The notes below the pieces were generated by a model that was given only the letters and a program-made list of their open reading frames with translations, searched no databases and was not told the origin of the DNA. DNA of 64,000 nucleotides. Origin: Streptococcus parasanguinis (lineage in GTDB: Bacteria; Bacillota; Bacilli; Lactobacillales; Streptococcaceae). Shown in pieces: positions 26,128-36,561 of the stretch. The position numbers and the translations under genes were made by a program. How positions within the stretch are numbered: the first letter of the stretch is position 1; every line of letters begins with the position of its first letter. The stretch spans positions 2,012,501 to 2,076,500 of the forward strand of contig NZ_CP134147.1 in the NCBI RefSeq assembly GCF_032163505.1, given 5' to 3'.

Positions 26128-26155
26128 AGCTGAGAAAAATTTCTCAGCTTTTTTC
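26127..26155 (+). terminator. Terminator after the S66 peptidase gene
   Basis: AAGCTGAGAAA-AA-TTTCTCAGCTT, then TTTTT. The first base is the last base of the stop codon. Confidence 0.88.
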
Positions 26156-26188
26156 TATATTCTCAGATACTCTAGTTACCTATACTAA

Positions 26189-26752
26189 CTAACCACCGTT
26201 TTTCCATTCACAATCATTCTCGTGGTCATCAACCAACCCTGCTGCCTGTAAGAAGGATAAAACTGCGACTGGTCCGGTGAACTTAAAACCACGTTTTTTG
26301 AGATCCTTGGATAGCTTCTCAGAAAGAGCTGTCTTCGCTGGAGCCTGTCGGTAATCTGGAACATCATTGACGATGGTTTTCCCACCGACAAAAGACCAAA
26401 GATAAGCATCAAACGATCCAAATTCCTCCTGGACTTGTAGAAAGGCTTGAGCATTGGCCCGTGTCGCAAAAATCTTTGCACGATTGCGGATGATGGCTGG
26501 ATTGTCTAATAAAGCTTCCAGTTCCTCATCTGTCATCTCTGCGACGCGTTGAAGATGGTAACCATGAAAAGATTCTCGGAAAGCCTGCCGTTTATTGAGC
26601 ACCGTTTCCCAAGATAGACCGGCCTGATAAGTCTCCATACAGAGCAACTCAAAAAGGGCTTGGTCATCATGGAGGGGCCGTCCCCATTCCTCATCATGGT
26701 AGGCTATATAGAGAGGGTTACTTATTTTGACCCAGCCACAGCGTTTTGGCAT
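26189..26752 (-). CDS. tag: DNA-3-methyladenine glycosylase I
   Basis: A 187-residue Tag-family glycosylase that removes 3-methyladenine. The family start RCGWVKISNPLYIAYHDEEWGRP is present, with CMETYQAGLSWETVLNKR and FKFTGPVAVLSFLQAAGLVDDHENDC at the C-terminus; the cysteine and histidines form the usual zinc site. It lies ten bases after ruvA in the order mutL–ruvA–tag, so it belongs to a DNA-repair operon. Confidence 0.94.
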   Translation of the reverse strand: MPKRCGWVKISNPLYIAYHDEEWGRPLHDDQALFELLCMETYQAGLSWETVLNKRQAFRESFHGYHLQRVAEMTDEELEALLDNPAIIRNRAKIFATRANAQAFLQVQEEFGSFDAYLWSFVGGKTIVNDVPDYRQAPAKTALSEKLSKDLKKRGFKFTGPVAVLSFLQAAGLVDDHENDCEWKNGG

Positions 26753-26761
26753 CTTCTTCTC

Positions 26762-27355
26762 CTATTTCACCAACATCTTAAGGGCAGACTTGATGTAGTT
26801 TTCAGCAGTATCAGAAGTTCCTTCAAAGAATTTCTTGATTTTCTTAAGTTCCGTTGCCTTGTAGCCCAATGCCAACATGGCTTCCATAGCTTCTTCAAGG
26901 GCTTGGTTTTCTTCTGCAACTTTGGCTTTGGACTGAGCCGGTGCATCTTCTAGGTCAAGATTGATCTTACCTTCCAGATCCAAGACCATCTGTTGGGCTG
27001 TTTTCTTGCCGATCTTCGGAAACTTGGTCAAGTAGGTAATATTCTTGCTTTCGATGGCTTGGACAAGGCCTGCATTGTCATCTGCAGCGATAATAGCCAG
27101 AGCTGAGACAGGTCCAATCCCAGAGACTGAGATCAAGTTTAAAAAGAGCTGTTTCTCTTCTTCGGTCGCAAAACCATAGAGAAGATGAGCATCTTCCCGA
27201 ACCACCTGGTGCAGATAGACTTGCACCTCTTGATTCATTTTTCCAGAGTAGGCATAAGGATTGGCCACATGCAAGAGATAGCCGATCCCAGCTGTTTCTA
27301 CCACAATGTATTTAGCAGTGATTTTTGTTAAGATTCCTTTAATGTATTCGTACAT
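26762..27355 (-). CDS. ruvA: Holliday junction DNA helicase subunit RuvA
   Basis: A 197-residue RuvA. The N-terminal OB domain begins [30 protein letters not shown]; two helix-hairpin-helix motifs follow ([20 protein letters not shown] and [19 protein letters not shown]); domain III is at the C-terminus ([13 protein letters not shown]). It binds the four-way junction and loads RuvB, which is not encoded nearby. It sits 20 bases downstream of mutL. Confidence 0.96.
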   Translation of the reverse strand: MYEYIKGILTKITAKYIVVETAGIGYLLHVANPYAYSGKMNQEVQVYLHQVVREDAHLLYGFATEEEKQLFLNLISVSGIGPVSALAIIAADDNAGLVQAIESKNITYLTKFPKIGKKTAQQMVLDLEGKINLDLEDAPAQSKAKVAEENQALEEAMEAMLALGYKATELKKIKKFFEGTSDTAENYIKSALKMLVK

Positions 27356-27375
27356 AATCTTCCTTTATTGTTTGT

Positions 27376-29319
27376 TTAATACTTGCCCAATTCCCGTAAA
27401 CTGGTGTGATTTTCCTGAATGCGTCGGAACATCTTTTCCATATCGGACTTGGTAAAGTTGACCAAGACAGGACGCCCATGAGGGCAGTTATAAGGGTTGT
27501 CACATTGGGACAGTTGATAGATGAGGTCGCGTGCAGAGTAATCATCCAGTGTGTGATTGGCCTTGATGGAGCGTTTGCAGGACATCATGATGGCCAACTC
27601 AGCTCGGTATTTCTTGATGGACACTTCCTTGGTCAAGAGGAGCATGTCACACATCTCATAGATGCCCGACTCAATCTCTTCTTCCTTCATCCAGATCGGA
27701 TGCTCCCGCAAGATCAACTGGTTGGCTCCGTACTCTTCAAGATAAACTCCCACTTCCTCTAGGAGGTGTTTGCGCTGTTGCAGGCGGATCAGATCGTCTG
27801 CAGGGAACTCAAAGATATAAGGAACCAGCAGTTGTTGCTGACTGCCGTCTACGTCCCCAATGCTCTCCCGGTATTCTTCGTATTTGACCCGCTCTTGGGC
27901 CGCGTGCTGGTCAATGATGTAGAGACCTCCATTGCCTTGGGCAAAGAGATAGGTTCCATGCATTTGACCGAAATATTCCAACTCTGGGAAGGTCGAATGT
28001 TCTTCCCCATCCAACTTATCATAGGCCTTGTCTAGACTAGCCAGATCCAGCTCTGGGTGATCCAGTTCATCATAAACCACAGCCTTTCTTTCCGCAAACT
28101 TGATCGCGCTTGTCGGTTTTTCTACTGGGTTTTCTTGGATTCTAGCTTCAGTAGCAGTCTCATCTGCTAGAGGCCGTTGAGGATCTGCCACCTCTGGTCG
28201 AAGCTTGAAATCTTGACTCTCTCGGTCATAATAGAGGCGGTTTTCTTTTAAAGGCAGGGTCGTCTGTACTGGCTTTTCTGTTCGACGAATAGTCGACTTG
28301 GCTAGATTTTCTAGAGCATCCGGAATCAGGTCCTGCTCTTTCAAAGCGTTCGCAATAGCCTGGGAGATCAAGGCCATTAGTTCTCGTTCTTTGGAGATGC
28401 GAACCTCTTGCTTAGTGGGGTGAACATTGACATCCGCTAAGTAAGGATCGATCTTGATATTAATGATCGCGAGTGGAAAGCGGCCCACCATGAGTTTACT
28501 GCCGTAGCCGTCTAAAATAGCTCGATTGAGCAAGAAATTCTTGATGTAACGGCCGTTGATAAAGAGACTGATGTAATTGCGATTGGCACGAGTCAATTCA
28601 GGCAAGGACACAAAGCCCGTCACTTCAAAATCCAGGTCACGATTTTCAATGGGCACCATCTTCTTAGCAGACGCAAGTCCATAGACACCCGCAATCGCTT
28701 GCCGGAGATTGCCCGTCCCCGCTGTTTTGGTCATTTCTTTTCCATCATTGATCAAGGTAAAGGCAATCTCAGGATGGGCCAAGCTCAAGCGATTGAGAAT
28801 ATCCACGATATGGGATAGCTCTGCCTGCTGGCTCTTTAAATACTTGAGACGAGCAGGGGTATTAAAAAAGAGATCTTCCACTGTGATCTTGGTCCCGACA
28901 GGGCTTGTCGCTGGCTCCACTTCCTCAATTTCGCCACCCTTTGCGACCAATTTGGTCCCGTGGGCAGCTCCTTCTTGCGCCGTTAGAAGGGTTAGAATAC
29001 TGACAGAAGCAATGGAAGGCATGGCCTCACCACGAAAACCAAGCGTTCGAATACGAAAGAGATCCGCTTGACTCTTGATCTTACTGGTCGCATGTCGACG
29101 GAGGGCCAAAGCGACCTCATCGTGCGCAATTCCTTCCCCATTGTCTGTAATCCGAATCGACTTCAATCCTGCTTCTTCGATTTCAACAACGATCTGGCTA
29201 GCCCCAGCATCGATCGAGTTTTCAACCAATTCCTTGACCACACTAGCAGGTCGTTCAATCACTTCACCTGCCGCAATCTGATTGGCTAGGACTTCTGGCA
29301 ATTCAATAATCTGTGACAT
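27376..29319 (-). CDS. mutL: DNA mismatch repair protein MutL
   Basis: A 647-residue MutL/HexB. The GHKL ATPase domain is clear: [40 protein letters not shown] and [13 protein letters not shown] in the first 110 residues. The C-terminal dimerisation domain includes [10 protein letters not shown] and the CPHGRPV zinc motif. The start is the ATG at 29317-29319 with AAAGGAG upstream; 20 more residues would be possible but lack a ribosome-binding site. It links strand discrimination to MutS, which is encoded 1.2 kb away beyond an inserted two-gene regulator. Confidence 0.96.
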   Translation of the reverse strand: MSQIIELPEVLANQIAAGEVIERPASVVKELVENSIDAGASQIVVEIEEAGLKSIRITDNGEGIAHDEVALALRRHATSKIKSQADLFRIRTLGFRGEAMPSIASVSILTLLTAQEGAAHGTKLVAKGGEIEEVEPATSPVGTKITVEDLFFNTPARLKYLKSQQAELSHIVDILNRLSLAHPEIAFTLINDGKEMTKTAGTGNLRQAIAGVYGLASAKKMVPIENRDLDFEVTGFVSLPELTRANRNYISLFINGRYIKNFLLNRAILDGYGSKLMVGRFPLAIINIKIDPYLADVNVHPTKQEVRISKERELMALISQAIANALKEQDLIPDALENLAKSTIRRTEKPVQTTLPLKENRLYYDRESQDFKLRPEVADPQRPLADETATEARIQENPVEKPTSAIKFAERKAVVYDELDHPELDLASLDKAYDKLDGEEHSTFPELEYFGQMHGTYLFAQGNGGLYIIDQHAAQERVKYEEYRESIGDVDGSQQQLLVPYIFEFPADDLIRLQQRKHLLEEVGVYLEEYGANQLILREHPIWMKEEEIESGIYEMCDMLLLTKEVSIKKYRAELAIMMSCKRSIKANHTLDDYSARDLIYQLSQCDNPYNCPHGRPVLVNFTKSDMEKMFRRIQENHTSLRELGKY

Positions 29320-29567
29320 GTCTGCTCCTTTACCTATTTTTTCACCGATACATGTAGCTCTATTATACCACAGATCCACAAGACTCCCTTTCTTAAAAAA
29401 TAGAGGCTGGCCCCATCTTCTTCCTTAGAAACCGCATAGGCAAAGAAAACGACCACATAGACAAATTTCCTTGTCTTCCCTTTGGAAAAAGTGTTTAATA
29501 GTAGTGTAAAGAAGGAGCCGGGCTAGCAGGCCAACCGACTTTACCCAAAGGAGGGAGAAACGATCTT

Positions 29568-30008
29568 ATGAAAGTTGAAGTACACATTGATTCCCACTTC
29601 CAAGATGAAGCGGTGATGATCACAGCACCTGCACTGTCTGCGCGTGTAGAGAAAATCCGTGACTTTGTGGAAGAATTGGATCAAAAAGGGCGCTTACGTG
29701 CCAAAAAGGATGGGGAAGCTTATCTGATCGAAAGCCAGCTATTCCAACGTTTTTACATTGAAAATCGGCAAGTAATTGGTGAGACCATGACAGATCAATT
29801 TATTCTGACTGGGCCACTCTATCAGTTATCTGAAGACTTACCGACCTGCTTTCTCAAAATTTCCCAATCTGAAATTATCAACACAAAAGAAATCGATCAC
29901 CTGCACTTTACTAGTGGAGGATCGGTGCAAATCTATCTTAAAAACGGGAGTCTGACCTACTCCTCCCGTCGTTACTTGAAAGCCATTAAGGAGAAATTAT
30001 CATGCTAA
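29568..30008 (+). CDS. LytTR-domain transcription regulator (HdrR/BrsR-like)
   Basis: A 146-residue protein with an N-terminal domain of unknown fold (MKVEVHIDSHFQDEAVMIT) and a C-terminal LytTR DNA-binding domain from about residue 93: FLKISQSEIINTKEIDHLHF, VQIYLKNGSLTYSSRRYLKAI. It overlaps the next gene, a DUF3021 four-helix membrane protein, by seven bases. This pairing defines LytTR regulatory systems such as HdrRM and BrsRM of S. mutans, where the membrane partner holds the regulator inactive; those systems influence competence and bacteriocin genes. Targets here are unknown. AAAGGAGGG lies upstream of the ATG. Confidence 0.87.
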   Translation: MKVEVHIDSHFQDEAVMITAPALSARVEKIRDFVEELDQKGRLRAKKDGEAYLIESQLFQRFYIENRQVIGETMTDQFILTGPLYQLSEDLPTCFLKISQSEIINTKEIDHLHFTSGGSVQIYLKNGSLTYSSRRYLKAIKEKLSC

Positions 30009-30457
30009 AACAATCTTTTTCTGACGCCCTAAAAGGGATTTTCATCGGGCTCATCTTATCCATCTTCTTTTCCTATCTCTTCTCACCTGAGTTGTACCTT
30101 CCCTTAAGTCCCAACTCTGCAGTCGGTCGCTGGATGTTCTTGCATCATGTTCACGGCTCACTGGTCATGCTCTATTGTGCTCTCGTTTGGGGTGCGATTG
30201 GGGTCCTCTTTAGCTTCGGAAGTCTCCTCTTTCAAAAAGACTGGAGCCTCTTACGGGCTACTCTGAGCCATTACCTACTCATGTTACTTGGGTTTATTCC
30301 CCTAGCTACCTTGGCCGGCTGGTTTCCAGCACGACTCGGATTTTACTTCTCACTCGTTGTCGAATTCACCCTCGTTTACGTGATCATCTGGTTGGTCTCC
30401 CATCATTTTTATAAAAAACAAGTCCAAGAAATCAATCAAAGCATTACTAACCACTAA
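30002..30457 (+). CDS. DUF3021 membrane protein, putative inhibitor of the LytTR regulator
   Basis: A 151-residue protein with four membrane segments: about residues 11-28 (GIFIGLILSIFFSYLF), 50-78, 85-108 (LSHYLLMLLGFIPLATLAGW) and 112-135. It matches the DUF3021 pattern. The seven-base overlap with the preceding LytTR gene implies coupled translation and a fixed ratio of the two. By analogy with HdrM and BrsM it should sequester or inactivate its partner. What signal it senses is not visible. Confidence 0.85.
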   Translation: MLKQSFSDALKGIFIGLILSIFFSYLFSPELYLPLSPNSAVGRWMFLHHVHGSLVMLYCALVWGAIGVLFSFGSLLFQKDWSLLRATLSHYLLMLLGFIPLATLAGWFPARLGFYFSLVVEFTLVYVIIWLVSHHFYKKQVQEINQSITNH

Positions 30458-30459
30458 GC

Positions 30460-30491
30460 AAGAAGATCCTCGCCGTCACGAGGATCTTCTT
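30460..30491. terminator. Bidirectional terminator between the LytTR system and mutS
   Basis: AAGAAGATCCTCG-(6)-CGAGGATCTTCTT, a perfect 13-base-pair stem with TTTT on the plus side. It abuts the mutS stop codon and serves the convergent genes. Confidence 0.85.
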
Positions 30492-33041
30492 TTATAATTT
30501 CTTTTTCAATTCGGCGACTGCCATCATGACTTCCATGGGAGTCATATTGTAGAGATCCAGATTCTTCAATTCTGTGATCACCGTATTTTCTGTCTCTTCC
30601 TCAAAGAGGGACATTTGTTCAGCAACCTGCGAAGACACTTCCTTTTTAGGAGTTGTATCCGCAAGCGGTACTTGCTGGGCTTGTCCTTCGAACTTGGTCA
30701 AAATCGCATCCGCCCGCTTCAATAATTCTTCTGGCAAACCAGCGATCTTGGCCACGTGAATCCCATAAGATTTATCTGCTGGACCGGGTTCAATCTTGTG
30801 CAAAAAGGTGACCTGTCCATCTCGCTCCAAGGTCGCGACATGGACATTTTCCAACCGGGACAGGGTCTCTGAGAGAGCTGTCAACTCATGGTAATGGGTC
30901 GCAAACAAGGTCTTAGCACCGGTACGATCGTGGATGTATTCGATGATGGACTGGGCAAGAGCCATTCCATCATAGGTCGCCGTTCCCCGTCCCAACTCAT
31001 CAAATAAAATCAAGGACTGGGGCGTTGCCTTGCGAATAGCGTGATTGGCCTCCATCATTTCTACCATAAAGGTAGACTGACCCGATACCAGGTCATCAGC
31101 AGCTCCGATTCGGGTATAGATCGCATCAAAGATTGGCAACTCAGCCTTTTGCGCTGGAACATAGGAGCCGATTTGCGCAAGAATCACAATGATCGCCAAT
31201 TGGCGCATATAGGTAGACTTCCCGCTCATGTTTGGCCCCGTAATCAGCTGAATATCCCGTTCTTCATCCATAAAGATGCTATTAGGAATATAGGACTGGG
31301 CTCCCATCACTTTTTCAACAACCGGATGGCGACCTTTGTCGATCGCGATTCGTCGTTCTTCATGAAAGAGGGGACGATTCAACTGTTGCGACTCAGCGAC
31401 GCTGGCTAAACTTTGTAAAACATCAACCGTCGCAATCGCCTGAGCTAACTGTTGCAGACGTTGGATATACTTGCCAACTTCTTCACGAATCCGCATAAAA
31501 ATCGTATATTCCAGATTAGCAGACTTCTCACGCGCCTCTAGCATATCTCCTTCGATGCGTGCCAATTCCTCCGTACCAAAGCGTTCTGAATTTTTCAAGG
31601 TCGCCTTGCGGAAAAAGTGAGCAGGAACGTGACTCAATTGAGAATTGGTGACATGGAAATAGTAGCCATCCTTCTTGTTGTAATCGATCTTTAGACCTGT
31701 AATGCCACTGGCTTCGCGCTCCTTGGCTTCAATCTCAGCAATCCAACCAGTACCATCCCGAAGAACGACACGGTATTGATCCAATTGCTCGTCAAAACCT
31801 GTACGGATGATATTTCCCTCTGTAATAACAGCAGACGCTTCCGGAGCAATAGCTGAGGTAATCAAGCGGTGCAACTCAGGAAGTTCATCCAAGCGTGCAA
31901 TCAAGACATCTAAGACTGGATCACCAATCCCCAGTAGAATCGACTTGATCGTCGGCACATGCCCCAGAGTATCTCCTAGCTGCAAGAGATCCTTAGGATT
32001 GATCTTGCCAAAGGAAACCCGACTCGCTAAGCGTTCAATGTCATAGACCCCTTTGAGGCTGTCGGTCAAATCGCTCCGTTCAAAGAAATGATCCATAAAG
32101 ACCTGAATGATGTCCTGGCGCTCTCGAATCCGTTTCAAATCGACTAAGGGTTTCTGAATCCAGGACCGCAACAAACGACCACCCATGGCCGTCTTGGTTT
32201 CATCCAAATACCAATACAAGCTACCATGTTTCTTCCCAGTCCGTGCATTCTCTGTCAAATCAAGACTAGCCTTGGTCGCAAAGTCCATCTGCAAGAAATC
32301 GCAAATCTCATAATGATGGGCTTTTTTGAGGTGGCTCAATTCCCGCATTTGTGTCTGGTGGACATACTGGAGAAGTTTTCCAGCTGTTTTTTTTTCTAGC
32401 TCACTCAACTGATCCCCTAAGAGTTGAACATCGTCGAGCGCCGTCTCTACATGTGACAACAAGAGATTCATCTGGCTAATAAACACACGCTCTTCCTGTT
32501 CTGGCAACTCATAACCCAGGACCACCTCACGCGCACGTAAATTGCGGATTTCTCCACAAACCATGCTAAAGTCATTGAGGGTCGTCACCTGAAACTCCCC
32601 TGTCACCAGATCCATATAGGCTAGCCCATAATCATTCCCTGAACGATCCAAAGCAACCAGAAAGTTATTCTCACTATCTGGCTTGGTCGAATCCACCACT
32701 GTACCCGGTGTAATCACCTGTACGACTTCACGCTTAACGACCCCCTTGGCTTCTTTGGGGTCTTCCATTTGTTCTGCAATCGCGACCTTATAGCCCTGTT
32801 CAATGAGAACATCAATATACTGCTGGGCCGAGTGGTAGGGAACACCCGCCATAGGGATCGGATTCTCTGCATTTTTATTCCGTGAGGTTAAGGAAATCTC
32901 TAAAATTTGAGCCGCATTCACTGCATCTTCATAAAATAATTCGTAAAAATCTCCCATTCGAAACAGCAAAAAGGCATCCGGATAGTCTTTTTTGATATCT
33001 AGATACTGCTGCATTCCAGGGGATATTTTTTCTACTGTCAT
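30492..33041 (-). CDS. mutS: DNA mismatch repair protein MutS
   Basis: An 849-residue MutS/HexA. The mismatch-binding motif [10 protein letters not shown] (residues 26-35) contains the conserved Phe-x-Glu. The ATPase domain has Walker [11 protein letters not shown] near residue 600, [15 protein letters not shown] (Walker B/signature) and FATHYHEL. The C-terminal end carries the helix-turn-helix dimerisation region. It recognises base mismatches and recruits MutL. Confidence 0.97.
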   Translation of the reverse strand: MTVEKISPGMQQYLDIKKDYPDAFLLFRMGDFYELFYEDAVNAAQILEISLTSRNKNAENPIPMAGVPYHSAQQYIDVLIEQGYKVAIAEQMEDPKEAKGVVKREVVQVITPGTVVDSTKPDSENNFLVALDRSGNDYGLAYMDLVTGEFQVTTLNDFSMVCGEIRNLRAREVVLGYELPEQEERVFISQMNLLLSHVETALDDVQLLGDQLSELEKKTAGKLLQYVHQTQMRELSHLKKAHHYEICDFLQMDFATKASLDLTENARTGKKHGSLYWYLDETKTAMGGRLLRSWIQKPLVDLKRIRERQDIIQVFMDHFFERSDLTDSLKGVYDIERLASRVSFGKINPKDLLQLGDTLGHVPTIKSILLGIGDPVLDVLIARLDELPELHRLITSAIAPEASAVITEGNIIRTGFDEQLDQYRVVLRDGTGWIAEIEAKEREASGITGLKIDYNKKDGYYFHVTNSQLSHVPAHFFRKATLKNSERFGTEELARIEGDMLEAREKSANLEYTIFMRIREEVGKYIQRLQQLAQAIATVDVLQSLASVAESQQLNRPLFHEERRIAIDKGRHPVVEKVMGAQSYIPNSIFMDEERDIQLITGPNMSGKSTYMRQLAIIVILAQIGSYVPAQKAELPIFDAIYTRIGAADDLVSGQSTFMVEMMEANHAIRKATPQSLILFDELGRGTATYDGMALAQSIIEYIHDRTGAKTLFATHYHELTALSETLSRLENVHVATLERDGQVTFLHKIEPGPADKSYGIHVAKIAGLPEELLKRADAILTKFEGQAQQVPLADTTPKKEVSSQVAEQMSLFEEETENTVITELKNLDLYNMTPMEVMMAVAELKKKL

Positions 33042-33098
33042 ACTTCTTTATTCCTTACTGTTGCGTCATTTTCTGACACAAGCTCCATAGATGAAAAC

Positions 33099-33127
33099 AG
33101 GAGTAGATAGCTCACTATCTTCCTCCT
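33099..33127. terminator. Terminator-like hairpin between argR and mutS
   Basis: AGGAG-T-AGATAG-CTCA-CTATCT-T-CTCCT type stem with T-rich sequence on both sides; likely ends argR transcripts. Confidence 0.6.
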
Positions 33128-33171
33128 TTTAACATCTTAATGGGGTATTTTTTTCTTTTCAAGGGGCGTGA

Positions 33172-33612
33172 TTACTGCATCATCCCTAAAATTTCATTTT
33201 GAATTTCAATGGCCGCATCTTGGTCACGGCAGACAATCAAGAGGGTATTGGCCCCTGCTACTGTTCCCAAAATACGCTCATCTGACATTTCATCTACACC
33301 ATTGGCCAAGAGAGCTGCTTCTCCTAGCTCTGTCCGCAAAACCAAGGTGAATTCTGCTCGTGAGACTGACTTGGCATGGCTAGACAACATAATATAAATC
33401 TCTGCCACCTCAGGCTCATTTGGCAAAATATAATACAACTGGTCTTTTCGTTTCACCTTAACTAGACCCAGATCGCGCAAATCTCGTGACAGAGTTGTTT
33501 GCGTTACAGCAATTCCTTTTGCTTCTAATCGATCCTGAATCTCTTTTTGAGTCGACAATTTTTCATTTCGAATCATTTGTTGAATCAAAAGGTGACGTTC
33601 TGTCTTTTTCAT
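33172..33612 (-). CDS. argR: Arginine repressor family regulator
   Basis: A 146-residue ArgR/AhrC-family regulator. The N-terminal winged helix reads LIQQMIRNEKLSTQKEIQDRLEAKGIAVTQTTLSRDLRDLGLVKVK; the C-terminal hexamerisation and arginine-binding domain contains VLRTELGEAALLANGVDEM and LGTVAGANTLLIVCRD. It is divergent from argS, and an ARG-box-like sequence stands between its -10 and its ATG, suggesting autoregulation. Streptococci often have several ArgR paralogues, so the effector and regulon of this one are not certain. Confidence 0.92.
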   Translation of the reverse strand: MKKTERHLLIQQMIRNEKLSTQKEIQDRLEAKGIAVTQTTLSRDLRDLGLVKVKRKDQLYYILPNEPEVAEIYIMLSSHAKSVSRAEFTLVLRTELGEAALLANGVDEMSDERILGTVAGANTLLIVCRDQDAAIEIQNEILGMMQ

Positions 33613-33626
33613 TGGACCTCCACTTT

Positions 33627-33650
33627 TGAATAAATATACTTTAAATTATA
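33627..33650 (-). promoter_or_regulatory. argR promoter -10 with ARG-box-like operator
   Basis: -10 TATAAT on the minus strand is at 33645-33650. TGAATAAATATACT at 33627-33640 matches about 12 of 14 positions of the ARG-box core TGAATWWWWATTCA, just downstream of the -10. Confidence 0.5.
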
Positions 33651-33716
33651 CCAAAAAAATTGAAAATTCGCTCAGAATTGTGTTAAAATAATAGTTAAAA
33701 GGACTAAGGAGCTAAT

Positions 33717-35405
33717 ATGAACAATAAAGAACTCATTGCTAGTGAATTGGCCAAAGTGATTGACTCTCTTGACCAAGATGCTATTTTAAACTTGCTTGAA
33801 CAACCAAAATCATCTGATCTTGGTGACATTGCTTTTCCAGCCTTCTCACTTGCAAAAGTGGAACGCAAGGCTCCTCAAGCAATCGCTGCAGATATTGCTG
33901 AAAAGATCGACCAAAGCGCCTTCGAAAAAGTCGTTGCAACTGGACCTTACGTGAACTTCTTCTTAGACAAATCTAAAATCTCTGATCAGGTAATCAAATC
34001 CGTCATCGAAGCAGGGGCAGACTACGGCCAACAAGACGAAGGTAAAGGTCAAAATATCACCATCGACCTTTCAAGCCCAAACATCGCAAAACCATTCTCA
34101 GTTGGTCACTTGCGCTCAACCGTTATCGGAGATGCTCTTTCAAATATCTTCCGCAAAATGGGCTACAACACCATTAAAATCAACCACTTGGGAGACTGGG
34201 GTAAACAATTTGGTCTCTTGATGGTCGCTTATAAAAAATGGGGTAGCAAGGAAGCTGTCGAAGCCAATCCAATCGATGAATTGTTGAAACTCTATGTCCG
34301 CATCAATGCCGAAATCGAAAATGATCCTGCTTTGGACGAGGAAGGACGTCTCTGGTTCAAGAAATTGGAAGATGGAGATCCAGAAGCAACTGAATTGTGG
34401 CAATGGTTCCGTGACGAGAGCTTGGTAGAATTCAACCGTATCTACAAACTCCTCGGTGTTGAATTTGACAGCTTAAACGGAGAAGCTTTCTACAATGACA
34501 AGATGGATGAAGCTGTCCAAATCCTTGAAGAAAAAGGCTTATTGAAAGAGTCTAAGGGAGCTAGCATCGTTGAGTTGGATGATGTCAACCTTCCACCAGC
34601 TATGATTAAGAAATCAGACGGTGCCACTCTTTATATCACTCGTGATATCGCAACCGCAATCTACCGTGCACGGACTTACAACTTTGTGAAAAACATCTAT
34701 GCTGTAGGTCAAGAACAATCCAACCACTTCCGTCAGTTGAAAGCTGTTTTGAAGAAAATGGGATTTGACTGGAGCGACGATATGATCCACGTTGACTTTG
34801 GTTTGGTCACAAAGAACCGCCAAAAATTGTCAACTCGTAAAGGAAATATCATCCTGCTCGAACCAACCCTTCAAGAAGCCATCTCTCGTGCTAAAGCGCA
34901 GATCGAAGAAAAGAACCCTGAATTGGAAAACAAGGAAGAAGTAGCACGTGCAGTCGGTGTTGGTGCCGTTAAGTTCTACGACTTGAAGACAGATCGTCGC
35001 AACGGGTATGACTTTGACCTTGAAGCCATGGTATCCTTCGAAGGGGAAACTGGACCATACGTTCAATACGCATACGCACGTATCCAATCCATCCTTCGCA
35101 AAGCCAACTTCACTCCATCTGCAGATGCAACATACAGCTTGAACGACCCTGAAAGCTGGGAAATCATCAAACTTCTCCAAGACTTTGCTCGTGTCGTGAA
35201 ACGTGCTGCTGAAAACTATGACCCATCCTTGATTGCTAAATATGCGATCAACTTGGCTCAAGCCTTCAACAAGTACTATGCTCACACTCGTATCTTGGAT
35301 GAAAGCCCAGAACGCGATAGCCGCCTTGCTCTTAGCTACTCAACAGCAGTTGTTTTGAAAGAAGCGCTTCGTCTATTGGGTGTCGAAGCACCTGAGAAAA
35401 TGTAA
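33717..35405 (+). CDS. argS: Arginyl-tRNA synthetase
   Basis: A 562-residue class Ia synthetase. The HIGH-type motif is FSVGHLRS (residues 127-134) after SSPNIAKP. The KMSKS position is the degenerate KLSTRKG usual in ArgS. The C-terminal anticodon-binding domain has [12 protein letters not shown] and [24 protein letters not shown] precedes the ATG. It is divergently transcribed from argR, the same arrangement as in pneumococcus, and ends at a long hairpin terminator. Confidence 0.97.
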   Translation: MNNKELIASELAKVIDSLDQDAILNLLEQPKSSDLGDIAFPAFSLAKVERKAPQAIAADIAEKIDQSAFEKVVATGPYVNFFLDKSKISDQVIKSVIEAGADYGQQDEGKGQNITIDLSSPNIAKPFSVGHLRSTVIGDALSNIFRKMGYNTIKINHLGDWGKQFGLLMVAYKKWGSKEAVEANPIDELLKLYVRINAEIENDPALDEEGRLWFKKLEDGDPEATELWQWFRDESLVEFNRIYKLLGVEFDSLNGEAFYNDKMDEAVQILEEKGLLKESKGASIVELDDVNLPPAMIKKSDGATLYITRDIATAIYRARTYNFVKNIYAVGQEQSNHFRQLKAVLKKMGFDWSDDMIHVDFGLVTKNRQKLSTRKGNIILLEPTLQEAISRAKAQIEEKNPELENKEEVARAVGVGAVKFYDLKTDRRNGYDFDLEAMVSFEGETGPYVQYAYARIQSILRKANFTPSADATYSLNDPESWEIIKLLQDFARVVKRAAENYDPSLIAKYAINLAQAFNKYYAHTRILDESPERDSRLALSYSTAVVLKEALRLLGVEAPEKM

Positions 35406-35444
35406 TATCTTATCTAATGATTGATAAGTAGAACATCTCTTATG

Positions 35445-35498
35445 GGAGTGAGAGGAGAAACTAAATGAGATTCAATTTAGTTCTTTCTCACTCCTTTT
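35445..35498 (+). terminator. Terminator after argS
   Basis: GGAGTGAGA (35445-35453) pairs with TCTCACTCC (35486-35494), with an inner AACTAAAT/ATTTAGTT stem, then TTTT. Confidence 0.85.
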
Positions 35499-35558
35499 CT
35501 CATGCCCAATGCCCTTCATTCTCTACATTTTCAGATCCTTTATATACAGGAGAAATCT

Positions 35559-35804
35559 ATGAATCAAACCGTTTACATCTTAATCCTCATCAGTTTAGTG
35601 GTCCTCTTTTTATTTAACAAGTACGAAAGAGAAAAACTACAACGGCTCTTACAAGAGCAACTCTTGAAAGATCAAGCTTTCAAAGATAGCATCAAGGAAA
35701 AAATCCAAGAGACCGACAATATCAACGATGTCATCCATGCCATCAATAAAGACTATCGATTGGGACTCCTACTTGCTAAAGAAATCACAGAAGAATTAAA
35801 ATAA
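35559..35804 (+). CDS. Small single-pass membrane protein with coiled coil (81 aa)
   Basis: An 81-residue protein: hydrophobic N-terminus TVYILILISLVVLFLF (one membrane helix, residues 4-19), then a charged helical segment KYEREKLQRLLQEQLLKDQAF and a short C-terminal domain INDVIHAINKDYRLGLLLAKEI. The ATG at 35559 follows AGGAG by six bases; a longer frame from 35502 has no ribosome-binding site and runs through the argS terminator. I do not recognise the family. The helical tail probably faces the cytoplasm. Confidence 0.75.
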   Translation: MNQTVYILILISLVVLFLFNKYEREKLQRLLQEQLLKDQAFKDSIKEKIQETDNINDVIHAINKDYRLGLLLAKEITEELK

Positions 35805-35807
35805 GCC

Positions 35808-35846
35808 ATAGAAGAGGAGTCATATAAAATGTGACTCCTCTTCTAT
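35808..35846. terminator. Hairpin after the small membrane protein gene
   Basis: ATAGAAGAGGAGTCA-(9)-TGACTCCTCTTCTAT, a perfect 15-base-pair stem. It lacks a T-run but is placed as a terminator. Confidence 0.65.
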
Positions 35847-35862
35847 TCAGTCGCAACAAATA

Positions 35863-36039
35863 AGAGGCTGGGACAAAAGTCCTAGCCTCTCAATTATTTT
35901 TGGATTGTCGAGCAAGACGCAGTGGTTGAGTGGGCTCTACTACGCTGATTTCATCAGCTTTTACAGCCCTACTCAACTGTGCGGAGGTGGGACGACGAAA
36001 TCGAATTCTAACGAATTACCGATTTCTGTCCCACTCTCT
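35863..36039. repeat. 177-bp intergenic repeat, copy 2
   Basis: Same element, length and orientation as 17712-17888, with about eight substitutions. The left end here is AGAGGCTGGGACA, which pairs locally with TAGCCTCT and less perfectly with the right end TGTCCCACTCTCT. It lies between a plus-strand gene and the convergent nrdI gene, five bases from the nrdI stop. Confidence 0.9.
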
Positions 36040-36044
36040 TTATT

Positions 36045-36500
36045 TTAAAGATGATACAAATCTTCTACAATGGCGGCTACTTTTTTAATATCTCCCAACA
36101 TCCCCCGCATTTCAAAATCGGCTAACATAGGGAAACCAAAGCGTTGGCTGTATTGCTTAGCGGTTAAACAATATTGATTGTTAAAATTCCGATTGCCTGA
36201 TCCAACCACTCCTAAGCACTTGCTGGCGTTGCCTCCGTAAGCAATAAAATCTGCGACATCTGTCGTCAAAATTTCCACATCGCCATTGTCAACACCATTT
36301 CCACCCTCCAAATAGGTTGGCAAAAAAGTAATAAAAGGATTGGTCATTTCAAAGAAGGGCTGGCCCTCTTTGACCAGGTCTTTCACATGCACTTTCTCGA
36401 TTTCAAGTCCGGGATGGGCTTCCAGCAAATAGTCACTTAAGCGGCGGACAAAACTCTCTGTATTCCCACTCAGACTAATATAAACAAAGGATACTTTCAT
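36045..36500 (-). CDS. nrdI: NrdI-family flavodoxin-like protein
   Basis: A 151-residue flavodoxin-fold protein of the NrdI family. The FMN phosphate loop is SLSGNTESF (residues 9-17); FLPTYLEGGNGVDNG and GVVGSGNRNFNNQYCLTAKQYS are the family motifs around the flavin. NrdI assembles the Mn-tyrosyl radical of class Ib reductase NrdF. No nrdE, nrdF or nrdH is nearby, so this is an orphan copy; streptococci can carry a second NrdI-like protein whose role may differ. Confidence 0.87.
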   Translation of the reverse strand: MKVSFVYISLSGNTESFVRRLSDYLLEAHPGLEIEKVHVKDLVKEGQPFFEMTNPFITFLPTYLEGGNGVDNGDVEILTTDVADFIAYGGNASKCLGVVGSGNRNFNNQYCLTAKQYSQRFGFPMLADFEMRGMLGDIKKVAAIVEDLYHL

Positions 36501-36519
36501 CTTTTTTCTCCAATCAAGA

Positions 36520-36544
36520 AGCTCTCTTATCCTCTAAGAGAGCT
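36520..36544. terminator. Hairpin between the 171-aa membrane protein gene and nrdI
   Basis: AGCTCTCTTA-TCCTC-TAAGAGAGCT, a perfect ten-base-pair stem with a weak T-rich tail on the minus strand. Confidence 0.6.
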
Positions 36545-36561
36545 CCATTCAAACTTATCTA

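Noticed and set aside
29399..29422. Third copy of the 177-bp repeat (fragment AGAGGCTGG after the mutL start region)
   Set aside because: Only about nine bases match, and the complementary half is absent.
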